Shown: in pieces, positions 34,958 to 43,655 of the stretch
Layout of the letters: each line of letters begins with the position of its first letter
Numbering within the stretch: position 1 is the first letter of the stretch
Source: Streptomyces sp. NRRL F-5122
GTDB lineage: Bacteria; Actinomycetota; Actinomycetes; Streptomycetales; Streptomycetaceae
Length of the DNA stretch: 64,000 bases
Reading direction: 5' to 3'
Assembly: GCF_001507435.1 (NCBI RefSeq)
Contig: NZ_LMWH01000244.1
Span: 10,048-74,047, forward strand
Position numbers and translations under genes: made by a program
The notes under the pieces: generated by a model
Told to the model about the DNA's origin: nothing
Seen by the model: only the letters and a program-made list of their open reading frames with translations
Database searches by the model: none

Positions 34958-36163
34958 GTGCGCTACGACATCACCGGCATCCGCGCGCAGTTCCCCGCCC
35001 TGGCCCCCGGCACCGCCCACTTCGACGGTCCCGGGGGCACCCAGACCCCTCAGCCCGTCATCCAGGCCATCACCGACGCACTCGCCCGGCCCCTGTCGAA
35101 CCGTGGGCACGGAACCGCCGGAGAGCGCAACGCGGAGACCCTCGTCACGGAGTCCCGCCGCGCCATGGCGGACCTGCTCGGCGCGGAAGCGTCCGGGATC
35201 GTCTTCGGGCGCAGCGCCACCCAGCTGACCTACGACCTCTCGCGCAGCCTCGCCAAGGGGTGGCAGCCCGGGGACGAGGTCGTCGTCACCCGCCTCGACC
35301 ACGACTCCAACATCCGTCCCTGGGTCCAGGCCGCGGAGCGGGCCGGAGCCGTCGTCCGCTGGGCCGACTTCGACCCCACGACCGGTGAACTGACCGTCGA
35401 AGACATCCGCGCCGTCCTGTCGGAGCGCACGCGGCTGGTCGCCCTCACCGCGGCCTCCAACCTCATCGGCACCCGTCCCCAGATCCCCGCCGTCTCCCGT
35501 CTGGTGCACGAGGCCGGGGCCCTGCTCCACGTCGACGGCGTGCACCACGCCGCACACTCGCTGGTGGACCTCGAACAGCTCGGTGCCGACTTCTTCGTCT
35601 GCTCGCCGTACAAGTTCCTCGGTCCCCACCTCGGCGTCCTCGCCGCCGGTCCGGAGTTGCTGGAGACCCTGCACCCGGACAAGCTGCTGCCCTCCGCCGA
35701 CACCGTGCCGGAGCGCTTCGAACTGGGCACGCTGCCCTATGAGTTGCTCGCCGGCACCCGTGCCGCGGTGGACTTCCTCGCCGGGCTCGACCCCGACGCC
35801 GCCGGCACCCGGCGCGCACGCCTGACATCGTCCTTCGCACAACTCGAGGCACACGAGGCGACATTGAGGGCGCAGCTCGACAAGGGACTGTCCCAGCTCG
35901 GGCAGGTCACCGTGCACTCACGGGCAGCCGACCGTACTCCGACCCTGCTGATGACCTTCGAGGACCGCAGCACGGTGGACGCCTACCGCTTCCTGGCCGA
36001 ACGCAGTGTCAGCGCGCCCTCCGGGTCCTTCTACGCTCTCGAGGCATCCCGCCGGCTGGGCCTCGGGGACACCGGCGGGCTCCGGGTCGGCCTCGCGCCG
36101 TACAACGACTCCACCGACGTCGACCGACTGCTGGAGGGCCTCGCCGACTTCCTGCGGTCCTGA
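34958..36163 (+). CDS. Cysteine desulfurase-like PLP enzyme (class V aminotransferase fold)
   Basis: This 401-residue enzyme begins MRYDITGIRAQFPALAPG at a GTG with AGGAG 6 nt upstream. PLP-binding features are HFDGPGGTQTPQPV, SNRGHGTAG, LDHDSNIRPW, VDGVHHAAHSLVD and the Schiff-base Lys in CSPYKFLGPHLG. It matches the cysteine-desulfurase-like group (TIGR01976 type), which lacks the Cys loop of IscS/NifS; I see no catalytic Cys in the expected loop. It could be a Cys or selenocysteine lyase or another PLP lyase. It converges with the amidohydrolase gene. Confidence 0.88.
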   Translation: MRYDITGIRAQFPALAPGTAHFDGPGGTQTPQPVIQAITDALARPLSNRGHGTAGERNAETLVTESRRAMADLLGAEASGIVFGRSATQLTYDLSRSLAKGWQPGDEVVVTRLDHDSNIRPWVQAAERAGAVVRWADFDPTTGELTVEDIRAVLSERTRLVALTAASNLIGTRPQIPAVSRLVHEAGALLHVDGVHHAAHSLVDLEQLGADFFVCSPYKFLGPHLGVLAAGPELLETLHPDKLLPSADTVPERFELGTLPYELLAGTRAAVDFLAGLDPDAAGTRRARLTSSFAQLEAHEATLRAQLDKGLSQLGQVTVHSRAADRTPTLLMTFEDRSTVDAYRFLAERSVSAPSGSFYALEASRRLGLGDTGGLRVGLAPYNDSTDVDRLLEGLADFLRS

Positions 36164-36225
36164 GCGCCGACGAACTGCCGCCCGGCGTCCGCGCGATGCG
36201 ATCCGCAGACGCCCGGCGTGCGGTG

Positions 36226-37266
36226 TCAGACGTGCTGCCGGTCTCCGGCGAGTGCGGGCAGCAGGCGCTGGGCGTTGTCGCGGTTGATGCTGCGACGCTG
36301 TTCCTCGTCCAGGGCGGGGTCGTTGTCGAGCGCGGGTGCGGTGACGCCCGTCACCAGGTGGGCCGGGGTGGGAGGCCAGTCACTGCCGTAGAGGATCCGC
36401 GAGGAGCCCACGACGGACAGCAGACTCGGCGTCGCCGACGGCGACATGGGACCTGCCGTGTCGTAGTAGAAGCGATGCAGATGGTCGCGCACGCGGGCGG
36501 CTTCCACCTTCGGTGTCAGATGACCCCCGAACACCTCGAGCCGGCTCGCGATGTACGGGAGGAAGCCGCCTCCGTGCGGCAGGATGAAGGTGATGTTCGG
36601 GAAGCGGTCCAGGGTCCCGTTCATGATGAGGCTGATCCCGGCACGCGTCGTGTCCATCAGGAAGTCGCACAGGTACGGCGGGACGCCCGGCAGGTCCCCG
36701 TCCCCGCCGGGGACCTCCATGGGGTGCGTACTGACCACGGCGGAGCGCTCGTTCAGCTCCGCCATGATCCTGTCCTGGGACGGATGCCCGAGGTACAGGC
36801 CCTTCATACTGGTCCGCACGCTGACCCCGACGGCCCCTCGGTCGTCCATCCCGTAGCCGAGCGACCACGTCGAGAGTTCGGGGCTGTCGAGGAAGACGGG
36901 GGTGTAGAACGCGAAGCGGCCTGCGTGGCTGTCGGCCAGGTCTCCGGCGGCTTGCAGGGCGATACGAGCGCTCTCCTTGCGCAGCTTCGGGTCCTGCAGG
37001 CGCCCGAGCATCGCGACGGTGAACACACTGGTCCGGATTCCCGCCCCGTCCATCAACGTCAGAGCCCGGTCGACGTCCCACTGCGTCCAGGGCGGCAGGT
37101 GCTTGCGATCGACGATGTCCTGCTTCTCCGCCCAGTCGATCCACTCCGGCGCGGTGTAGTGGTGGTGGACGTCCACCCGTGCGCGGCGCGCATCACCCTC
37201 CGCCGACCCACCCTGCCCGGCGCCGGCGGCCTGAGCCGCGCCGTCGGCCGTCTGCAGTGAAGTCAT
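36226..37266 (-). CDS. COG2159 metal-dependent amidohydrolase or decarboxylase
   Basis: This 346-residue TIM-barrel protein is related to ACMSD and resorcylate-type decarboxylases. Metal ligands are the HxH in VDVHHHYTAPEW, a central His in STHPMEVPGG, ILPHGGGFLPY and the Asp in LYGSDWPPTP. In a cluster with ring hydroxylases it may decarboxylate an aromatic acid or hydrolyse a ring-cleavage product. The start is uncertain: ATG 37266 (MTSLQTADG) is preferred over an upstream GTG at 37293, as both have weak ribosome sites. It follows the flavin hydroxylase gene in the same direction by 59 nt. Confidence 0.85.
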   Translation of the reverse strand: MTSLQTADGAAQAAGAGQGGSAEGDARRARVDVHHHYTAPEWIDWAEKQDIVDRKHLPPWTQWDVDRALTLMDGAGIRTSVFTVAMLGRLQDPKLRKESARIALQAAGDLADSHAGRFAFYTPVFLDSPELSTWSLGYGMDDRGAVGVSVRTSMKGLYLGHPSQDRIMAELNERSAVVSTHPMEVPGGDGDLPGVPPYLCDFLMDTTRAGISLIMNGTLDRFPNITFILPHGGGFLPYIASRLEVFGGHLTPKVEAARVRDHLHRFYYDTAGPMSPSATPSLLSVVGSSRILYGSDWPPTPAHLVTGVTAPALDNDPALDEEQRRSINRDNAQRLLPALAGDRQHV

Positions 37267-37325
37267 GGACAGGCCCCATTTCTGTGGTCGCACCGGAGGA
37301 ATCGGGGTTCCCGGGCGTTGTTCGG

Positions 37326-38945
37326 TCAGCGCCCCAGGATCTGAAGGAGCGCCTCGGCCAGTTCCTTTTCCTTGTCCCGCGGCTCGCCCTCGGCCCGCCA
37401 GGCCACGAAGCCGTCAGGCCGCACGAGCACCGCGCCCGCGGGGGTCGTACCGTGCGCCGACGCCCAGTCCGGGCCGTCCCCGGTGTCCAGGTCGAACTCC
37501 TCGCCCGCGCCGATCGTGCAGGACTCCAGCGGCACGTTGAGTTTGGCGGCCACGTTCTCGCCGGCTGTGCGCCAGGCCGCGTTCCCGCCGAGCAGGACGA
37601 AGGAGCGCTCGTACATGTCGACGGTCGACAGGGTGACACCCTGGCGGGTGACCCACAGATGGGGTGCACGCGTCCCGGGGTCCGCGCACAGCGACAGTTC
37701 GTCCGGGATGATGGGCTCCTCCGCCTTGGCGCCGACGACCGCCGCGGAGGCGTAGCGGTAGCCGAGCGCCACCGTCATCAGATCCGTCGAGTTGCTGGTC
37801 GCCGTCCTGGCGGTGTAACCGGGGTGCTGCTCACGGGCCGCCTGCAGCGTCGCGCGTGCGCTTGTGGCCTGCGCCACGGGGCGGCGCTCGGCCTCGTAGC
37901 TGTCCAGCAGCTTGGGGTCCGCCCAGCCGCGCAGCACCGCCGCGATCTTCCAGGCGAGGTTGTGCGCGTCCTGGATACCGGTGTTGGAGCCGAACGCGCC
38001 GGTGGGAGGCATCTCGTGCACCGAGTCGCCCATGAGGAACACCCGCCCGTCCCGGTAGCTGTTCGCCACCCGGTCCGCCGCGTGCCAGGGGGCCTTTCCG
38101 GTGATCTCGACGTCCAGATCGCGCACTCCGACCGCCGCCCGGATGTGCTCGGTGATGCGGTTGTCGGTGAAGTATTCGAGCGTCTGCCCGCGCTCGGGGA
38201 ACCACGGGACGTGGAAGACCCACTGCTCCTCGTTGTCCACGGGCAGCAGCACGCCGTCACCCGAGGGCTCGGTGACGTAGCAGACGACGAAGTGCTCGTC
38301 GCCCGCCACCTCGCGAAGGAGCTTGCTGCGGAAGGTGACGCTGACGTTGTGGAACAGGTCTCCCGAACCGGAGTGCTCGATGCCGAGTCGCTGGCGCACG
38401 GGGCTGCGGGGACCGTCGGCGGCGAGGAGGTAGTCGGCACGCACGGTGTGGGTCTCACCGGAGTCCCGGGCCTGCAGGACGGCGTTCACCCCGTCGTCGT
38501 CCTGGGTGAAGGACAGCAGCTCGGTGCTGAAGCGCACGTCTCCGCCGAGGCTGCGGGCGCCCTGGAGCAGTACCGGCTCCAGGTCGTTCTGGCTGCACGC
38601 GCACCGGAGGGTCGAGCACACGCCGTCCTCCGGCGGCCTGCCGGTCAGCCGTGCGGACAGCCAGCGGCGGTTGCCGCTGTTCAGGGTGTCCACCTGGAGG
38701 ATGCCGTGGTTCCTCGACAGCGTCGCCGCGGCCTGCCGGATCGCGGGCTCGAGGCCCGCGGTGCGGAACAGCTCCATCGTGCGCATGTTGTTGCCCCGGC
38801 CCCGGGGATGTGCCGAAGTGGCCGTATGGCGCTCGACGACGCGGTGCTGCACCCCGAGTCTGCCGAGGAAAACGGATGCGGAGAGGCCCACGAGTGAGCC
38901 CCCCACGACCAGGACTGGCACGTAGTCGTTGCCGCGATCGTTCAT
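37326..38945 (-). CDS. FAD-dependent aromatic-ring hydroxylase (PheA/TfdB family)
   Basis: This 539-residue class A flavin monooxygenase would add a hydroxyl to a phenolic ring with NAD(P)H and O2. It shows the FAD dinucleotide motif (VLVVGGSLVGLSASVFL), the DG motif (LLAADGPRSPVRQ) and the GD motif (RVFLMGDSVHEMPPTGAFGSNTGIQDAHNLAW in pieces). A C-terminal thioredoxin-like domain begins near residue 400, as in phenol and dichlorophenol hydroxylases. A GGAGGAG site precedes the ATG. It is divergent from a P450 gene and co-oriented with the amidohydrolase. Confidence 0.92.
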   Translation of the reverse strand: MNDRGNDYVPVLVVGGSLVGLSASVFLGRLGVQHRVVERHTATSAHPRGRGNNMRTMELFRTAGLEPAIRQAAATLSRNHGILQVDTLNSGNRRWLSARLTGRPPEDGVCSTLRCACSQNDLEPVLLQGARSLGGDVRFSTELLSFTQDDDGVNAVLQARDSGETHTVRADYLLAADGPRSPVRQRLGIEHSGSGDLFHNVSVTFRSKLLREVAGDEHFVVCYVTEPSGDGVLLPVDNEEQWVFHVPWFPERGQTLEYFTDNRITEHIRAAVGVRDLDVEITGKAPWHAADRVANSYRDGRVFLMGDSVHEMPPTGAFGSNTGIQDAHNLAWKIAAVLRGWADPKLLDSYEAERRPVAQATSARATLQAAREQHPGYTARTATSNSTDLMTVALGYRYASAAVVGAKAEEPIIPDELSLCADPGTRAPHLWVTRQGVTLSTVDMYERSFVLLGGNAAWRTAGENVAAKLNVPLESCTIGAGEEFDLDTGDGPDWASAHGTTPAGAVLVRPDGFVAWRAEGEPRDKEKELAEALLQILGR

Positions 38946-39224
38946 CGCGTGTTCTCCTCCGGAGTCAGCGTCTGCGATTGAGACGGCCGTTGTCACCGGC
39001 CCGCTTCTAGTTCTTTGCCATGCGCTGCCGAGCGATATTCAGCGATCACCCGCACAGCGGCACAAATGCCCCCGCCAAAGGTGGTGCGGTGCGTATCCGC
39101 AGGCAGGGGTCGTGCGATCGGGCGAATGGCGTTTACGGTCCATATCGCACCGGGCAATGCTGGGTCGAACGTCATATGTCCGCTGTCCCGTGGGCGAGCG
39201 GGAACATTCAGAAAGGCCGTGGGA

Positions 39225-40502
39225 ATGACTCAGCTCGACGAACGGGACATGACAGAGGCGACCGAGAGAGCGGCAGCGGCGGCATCACGTGGCGAGGCCT
39301 CGTACCGCGCCGACCCCTACCCGGTGTACGGGTGCCTGCGCGACACGGCGCCGGTGTGCCGGCTGTCCCCTCCGCACGGCGTGGAGACCTATCTGATCAC
39401 GCGGTACGACGACGCGAAGGCCGCGCTGACGGATCCGCGCATCAGCAAGGACATGTACGCGGCCATGGACGCGTACCACACCATTTTCGGGGACTCGTCC
39501 GTCGCGCTCGACGACAACATGCTCTTCTCGGACCCGCCCAAGCACACCCGGCTGCGGCGCATCGTGAACAGCGCGTTCAGCCCGCGCCGTATCGAGTCCC
39601 TGCGTCCCCGGATTCAGCAGGTCACCGACGAACTGCTGTCGCGGTGTTCCGGATCCGCGCCGATCGATCTGCTGTCGTCCTTCGCATTTCCGCTGCCGCT
39701 CATCGTCATCTGCGAACTCATCGGTATTCCCGAGGAGGAGCGTGACGACGCGCAGAAGCGATGTGCGACGGTGGCACGTACCGGTTTCAGCAAGGCGGAC
39801 AAAGAGAAACTCGCGGTGGCCGAGGGGGCTTTGCGGGACTATTTCGTCGAACTCATCGCGCGTAAGCGGAAGAACGCCACCGACGACCTGCTCAGCGATC
39901 TGATCCGGACGCAGGACGAGCAGGGCGCCATGAACGACGGCGAGTTGCTCTCGACCCTCTGGGTGCTGCTCTTCGCCGGCCACAAGACCACGGCGTACCT
40001 CATCGGCAACGCCGTGTACAACCTGCTGACCCACCGCGACCAGCTGCGGGACGTCATGGCGGACCCCGAGCTCCTGCCGAACGCGATCGAGGAGATCATC
40101 CGCTTCGAGGGCTCGGTGGAGAACGCGACGTTCCGTCACGCGCTCGAGGACATCACCATCAGGGACACCGTCATCCCCAAGGGTTCGCTCGTCCAGGTCG
40201 CCGTGGCCTCCGCCAACCGTGACCCGGAGAAGTTCGAGTCGCCGGACACCTTCGACATCAGGCGGAAGGGCCTGCAGAGCGCCCATCTCGGCTTCGGCAG
40301 CGGAGCGCACTACTGCCTCGGCGCGCCGCTGGCCCGTATGGAGATGCGGATCGCTTTGACCTCGCTCTTCGAGCGGTTCCCGAACATCGAACTGGCCGAT
40401 CCCGCCGCGGAGACGGCGTGGCTCAAGGTGCCCTTCCCGGCGTTCCGGGGACTCGAGAAGCTTCCGGTGGTCCTCGAACCCGCGCGGACGCGCGGAGTCT
40501 GA
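39225..40502 (+). CDS. Cytochrome P450
   Basis: This 425-residue bacterial class I P450 has the heme-binding FGSGAHYCLGAPLAR with Cys364, the I-helix LLFAGHKTTAYLIG (with Lys instead of the common Glu before Thr-Thr), the K-helix EEIIRFEGSVENATFR and the meander region. It needs a ferredoxin and reductase, neither of which is in the immediate cluster. It is divergent from the flavin hydroxylase and followed by a strong terminator. A role in O-demethylation or ring hydroxylation in the catabolic island is inferred. Confidence 0.93.
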   Translation: MTQLDERDMTEATERAAAAASRGEASYRADPYPVYGCLRDTAPVCRLSPPHGVETYLITRYDDAKAALTDPRISKDMYAAMDAYHTIFGDSSVALDDNMLFSDPPKHTRLRRIVNSAFSPRRIESLRPRIQQVTDELLSRCSGSAPIDLLSSFAFPLPLIVICELIGIPEEERDDAQKRCATVARTGFSKADKEKLAVAEGALRDYFVELIARKRKNATDDLLSDLIRTQDEQGAMNDGELLSTLWVLLFAGHKTTAYLIGNAVYNLLTHRDQLRDVMADPELLPNAIEEIIRFEGSVENATFRHALEDITIRDTVIPKGSLVQVAVASANRDPEKFESPDTFDIRRKGLQSAHLGFGSGAHYCLGAPLARMEMRIALTSLFERFPNIELADPAAETAWLKVPFPAFRGLEKLPVVLEPARTRGV

Positions 40503-40528
40503 CCCCGCCCGTCCGGTCGAGGGGGGTG

Positions 40529-40559
40529 GAAGCCGTCGCCCGTCGGGCGGCGGCTTCCT
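40529..40559. terminator. Bidirectional terminator between P450 and dioxygenase genes
   Basis: A 14-bp stem (arms GGAAGCCGTCGCCC and GGGCGGCGGCTTCC, one G-T wobble, 3-nt loop) lies between the convergent 3' ends of the P450 and dioxygenase genes. Confidence 0.8.
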
Positions 40560-40620
40560 GTCGTCCGGGCCTGCTCGCCCGTTCGGCGGGGCGTGCGCGC
40601 GGTCGTGCCGCCCGTCGCCG

Positions 40621-41478
40621 TCAGCCGGGCTGGAGGACGAAGTCGTACTCGGCGTGCAGATACGGCTGTTCGATGTGGCTGCCGTCGGGAGCGGTGCCCG
40701 CCGGCTTCTCGGTGAACCGCACGATGAGCGCGTCCTTCGTGCCGAAGACCACGTCGCTGTCCAGGTACTCGCTGCCCTCCTGGAACAGGTGGGTGATGAG
40801 CTTGCGGTACCCGGGCTCGTCGATGAGGAAGTGGACGTGCGCGGGCCGGAAGTAGCTGATGTCCGTCGCGCCGATCAGTTCGCCGACCGGTCCGTCCATG
40901 GGGATGGCGTAGCCCCGGGGCGCGATGGTGCGGATGCAGTAGGTGCCGTCCTCCCGGGCCTGGTACTTGGCCCGCAGCCGGGCTTCGTCGATCTCCGGGA
41001 TCTGCGCCTCGTAGGCGCCGTCGGCGTCGGCCTGCCATGCGTCGAGGACGGCAGCGGGGACGGGCTTGCCGTCGACGTCGACGACCTTGCCGGTGACGAA
41101 CAGAGGTGTTCCTGGGATGCCGTCCGACATGTCGAAGCCGTACGGGGCGGCGGGCGACCCGTCGATGTGGAACGGGCCGAGCACGGTTGCGGGCGTCGCC
41201 TGCTCCGAGAACCGGTTGTTCAACTGCACGACGAGCATGCTCAGTCCGAGGACGTCGGAGGTGAGGATCAGTTCCTGGCGCTTGTCGTCGCTGATCCGGC
41301 CGGCTTCGGTCAGCCACTGGATCGCGGCCATCCACTCGTCCTCGGTCAGCTGCACCTCACGGGCGAAGGCGTGCAGATGGCGGATCAGGGCGGTCATGAG
41401 CTCCGCCTGCCGGGGCGAGTGGGCGGTCGCCCAGCGCCGGGCGGCGAGGTCGGTGATGTTGTCCTCGTCGACGTACAC
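40621..41478 (-). CDS. Intradiol ring-cleavage dioxygenase, probably hydroxyquinol 1,2-dioxygenase
   Basis: This 285-residue non-heme Fe(III) enzyme opens a catechol-type ring between the hydroxyls. Predicted iron ligands are Tyr156 (DGAYEAQ), Tyr190 (PRGYAIP), His214 and His216 (RPAHVHFLI); their spacing matches hydroxyquinol 1,2-dioxygenase closely. The N-terminal helical dimerisation domain (residues about 1-95) is present. The GTG start has GGAG 8 nt upstream. It is followed by a terminator and lies 73 nt downstream of the lyase gene, at the 3' end of the CoA-transferase operon. With hydroxyquinol the product would be maleylacetate. Confidence 0.9.
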   Translation of the reverse strand: MYVDEDNITDLAARRWATAHSPRQAELMTALIRHLHAFAREVQLTEDEWMAAIQWLTEAGRISDDKRQELILTSDVLGLSMLVVQLNNRFSEQATPATVLGPFHIDGSPAAPYGFDMSDGIPGTPLFVTGKVVDVDGKPVPAAVLDAWQADADGAYEAQIPEIDEARLRAKYQAREDGTYCIRTIAPRGYAIPMDGPVGELIGATDISYFRPAHVHFLIDEPGYRKLITHLFQEGSEYLDSDVVFGTKDALIVRFTEKPAGTAPDGSHIEQPYLHAEYDFVLQPG

Positions 41479-41551
41479 GATTGCGGCTCCTTTTCGGCGT
41501 TGCGGGTGCGGTGACGACGGTCCACGGCCCGACGGCCCGTAGGTGGCGCGG

Positions 41552-42394
41552 TCAGCCGTCGCGCCGGCCTTCGGCGAACGGTTGCGGGAGGTAGGGATCC
41601 GGCGGGACTGAGGTGTTGTTGAGGTCGACGGACAGGAAGACGTCCCGCGCGACCGGGTGGCGGAGTTCCTCGGCGAGTTGGCCGATCAGTCCGGCCGTCC
41701 GGGCCAGCAGGGCGAAGCCGCGCAGCAGAGGAAGCGGAAGGCCCAGGTCGGCGAGGGCGGCGCCGCAGACTCCGGCTCCGTTCAGGGGGAGCGTCTTGCC
41801 GAGCACGGTCGGATGGACCCGGCCGATGGCGGCGAACAGCGACAGGTGCGGGCCGAACAGGCCTTCCTCCGTCGCGATCCGCATCAGCCTGGGCGTGCGG
41901 GGGTCGCCCTCCTTGTGCACATGGTGGCCGAGTCCGGGAACCAACGTGCCGGACGCACGCCGCTCCCGCAGCGTGTGCAGGGCCACCGCGTCCCAGCCCG
42001 CCTCGTCGGCCGGCAGTGTCCCGTCCTGCGAGTCCAGCACCTCGTGCAGGAACCTGCCGGTGTCCTCGGTGACTCCGAGGAAACGCGAGCCGCCTCCGAG
42101 CAGACCGGCGGCGAGTGCGCCCTGGACGGAGTCCGGCGCGGACAGGTAGGTCAGCCGGGTGACGATGGCGGTGGGGGTGAACCCGTGGTCGGCCAGCGCG
42201 GCGAGCACGGCCTCGAATACGCGCGTCTCCCCGGCGCTGGGGCGCCGCTGCACGGCCAGCCAGAACGCCAGCTCGCCGAAGCCCACCGAGCCCATGATGT
42301 CGTCGGCGAGGTCATGGCCGAGGAGGGTGATGTTCTTCAGGTCGGACGCGCCGAGCGCGGTGGGGTACGCGGCGTCTGCGGTCGGCTCAGACAC
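41552..42394 (-). CDS. Citryl-CoA lyase-like protein (citrate synthase superfamily)
   Basis: This 280-residue protein is related to the citrate-synthase-fold citryl-CoA lyases. Visible parts are DIMGSVGFGELAFWLAVQRRPSAGETR, GALAAGLLGGGSRFLG, the His of VPGLGHHVHKEGDPRTPRLM and NGAGVCGAALADLGLP. It would cleave a CoA thioester C-C bond retro-aldol fashion. The GTG start overlaps the CoA-transferase stop by 8 nt. The pair implies activation of a hydroxy-diacid followed by cleavage to acetyl-CoA or a similar product. Confidence 0.85.
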   Translation of the reverse strand: MSEPTADAAYPTALGASDLKNITLLGHDLADDIMGSVGFGELAFWLAVQRRPSAGETRVFEAVLAALADHGFTPTAIVTRLTYLSAPDSVQGALAAGLLGGGSRFLGVTEDTGRFLHEVLDSQDGTLPADEAGWDAVALHTLRERRASGTLVPGLGHHVHKEGDPRTPRLMRIATEEGLFGPHLSLFAAIGRVHPTVLGKTLPLNGAGVCGAALADLGLPLPLLRGFALLARTAGLIGQLAEELRHPVARDVFLSVDLNNTSVPPDPYLPQPFAEGRRDG

Positions 42395-43577
42395 GGCCCT
42401 GCTCCTCGGGTTCGGACAGCCACTTGCGCAGTTCGTCGCCGTGCTCGTCCAGTTGCGGCGGTGGCAGCCGATAGGTGGCGGGTGTCGCGGAGAAGCGGAT
42501 CGGATGCCGGGTGGTGGGTACGGCGCGCTCCCCCTCCCCCACGCTGACGACCGGTTCGAGACCGAACCGTTCGGCCATGGCGAAGCCGCCGTCGATGGTG
42601 TTGATCGGCCCGCTCGGGACGCCCGCCTCGACCAGAAGGTCGAACCATTCCTCGGCTCCGCGCTTCCTCAACTGCTCGACCAGAAGGGGGCGAAGCTCCT
42701 CTCGGTTGGCCGTGCGGTCGGCGTTGCGGGCGAAGCGCGGATCGTCGGCGATCGCCGGAATGCCCAGTACTTCGCACAGTTTGCGGAACTGGCCGTCGTT
42801 GGCCGCCGTGACGATGAGGTCGTTGTCGGCCGTGGGCAGCGGTTCGTAGGGGAACACGCTGGGGTGGGCGTTGCCCATCCGGTAGGGCACGGTATCGCCC
42901 GCGACGTACGCGGAACTGTGGTTGACCAGACCGGTCAGGGCCGAGGACAGCAGGTTCACCTCGATCAACTGGCCCTCGCCGGTGGCATCCCGATGGCGCA
43001 GCGCCGTCAGGATGCCGATCGTGGCGTGGTTGCCCGCCATGACGTCGAACACGGAGATCCCGGCCCGGTAGGGCGGCCCGTCCGGGTCGCCCGTAAGGCT
43101 CATCAGGCCCGAGATGGCCTGCACCATCAGGTCGTATCCGGGCACATGACGGCCGGCACCGGAGCCGAAGCCCGTGATCGAGGTGTAGATCACGCCGGGG
43201 TTGTCGCGGCGCACCGTGTCGAAGTCCAGACCGTACTTGGCGAGCCCGTCGGGTTTGAAGTTCTCGATCACAACGTCCGCGCGGCGGGCGAGTTCGCGCG
43301 CGATGGTGACGTCGGACTCCTGCCTCAGGTCCAGCGCGACGGAGCGCTTCCCGCGGTTGATCCCGAGGTAGTAGGTCGAGACCTCGCCCCGCACCGGGGG
43401 CATCCAGGACCGGGTGTCGTCGCCGTGCGGTCCCTCGACCTTGACGACGTCGGCGCCGAGATCGGCGAGCAGCATCGTGGCGTACGGACCGGCCAGGATG
43501 CGCGAGAAGTCCGCCACCAGAACCCCGGAGAGCGGCCCCGCGCCGGACGGACGATCGGGCGTCGAGCTTTCTGACAT
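42387..43577 (-). CDS. CaiB/BaiF family (class III) CoA transferase
   Basis: This 396-residue enzyme moves CoA from a donor thioester to a carboxylic acid. Family features are VLVADFSRILAGPYATMLLADLGADVVKVE, RGKRSVALDL, ENFKPDGLAKYGLDFD, VIYTSITGFG and the catalytic Asp149 in VPGYDLMVQAISG. Length is normal. It is the first gene of the CoA transferase-lyase-dioxygenase operon, and a GTCCGC-N3-GCGGAC palindrome stands just before it. Confidence 0.93.
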   Translation of the reverse strand: MSESSTPDRPSGAGPLSGVLVADFSRILAGPYATMLLADLGADVVKVEGPHGDDTRSWMPPVRGEVSTYYLGINRGKRSVALDLRQESDVTIARELARRADVVIENFKPDGLAKYGLDFDTVRRDNPGVIYTSITGFGSGAGRHVPGYDLMVQAISGLMSLTGDPDGPPYRAGISVFDVMAGNHATIGILTALRHRDATGEGQLIEVNLLSSALTGLVNHSSAYVAGDTVPYRMGNAHPSVFPYEPLPTADNDLIVTAANDGQFRKLCEVLGIPAIADDPRFARNADRTANREELRPLLVEQLRKRGAEEWFDLLVEAGVPSGPINTIDGGFAMAERFGLEPVVSVGEGERAVPTTRHPIRFSATPATYRLPPPQLDEHGDELRKWLSEPEEQGRV

Positions 43578-43596
43578 CGACCGACCTTGCCTCTCT

Positions 43597-43611
43597 GTCC
43601 GCCAAGCGGAC
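43597..43611. promoter_or_regulatory. GTCCGC-N3-GCGGAC palindrome before the CoA transferase gene
   Basis: A perfect 6-bp inverted repeat around CAA lies 20 nt before the CoA-transferase ATG. The same arms with the same spacing occur at 44507-44521 before the iclR gene, so this is the likely IclR operator. Confidence 0.7.
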
Positions 43612-43655
43612 GCCTGTCCGTAGTTTGCGATTCTGGGCCTCGGACTGTCAAGGCG

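Noticed and set aside
36164..36225. Terminator between the convergent PLP-enzyme and amidohydrolase genes
   Set aside because: Only about six base pairs (GGCGTC/GACGCC) can form, with an 18-nt loop; too weak to call.
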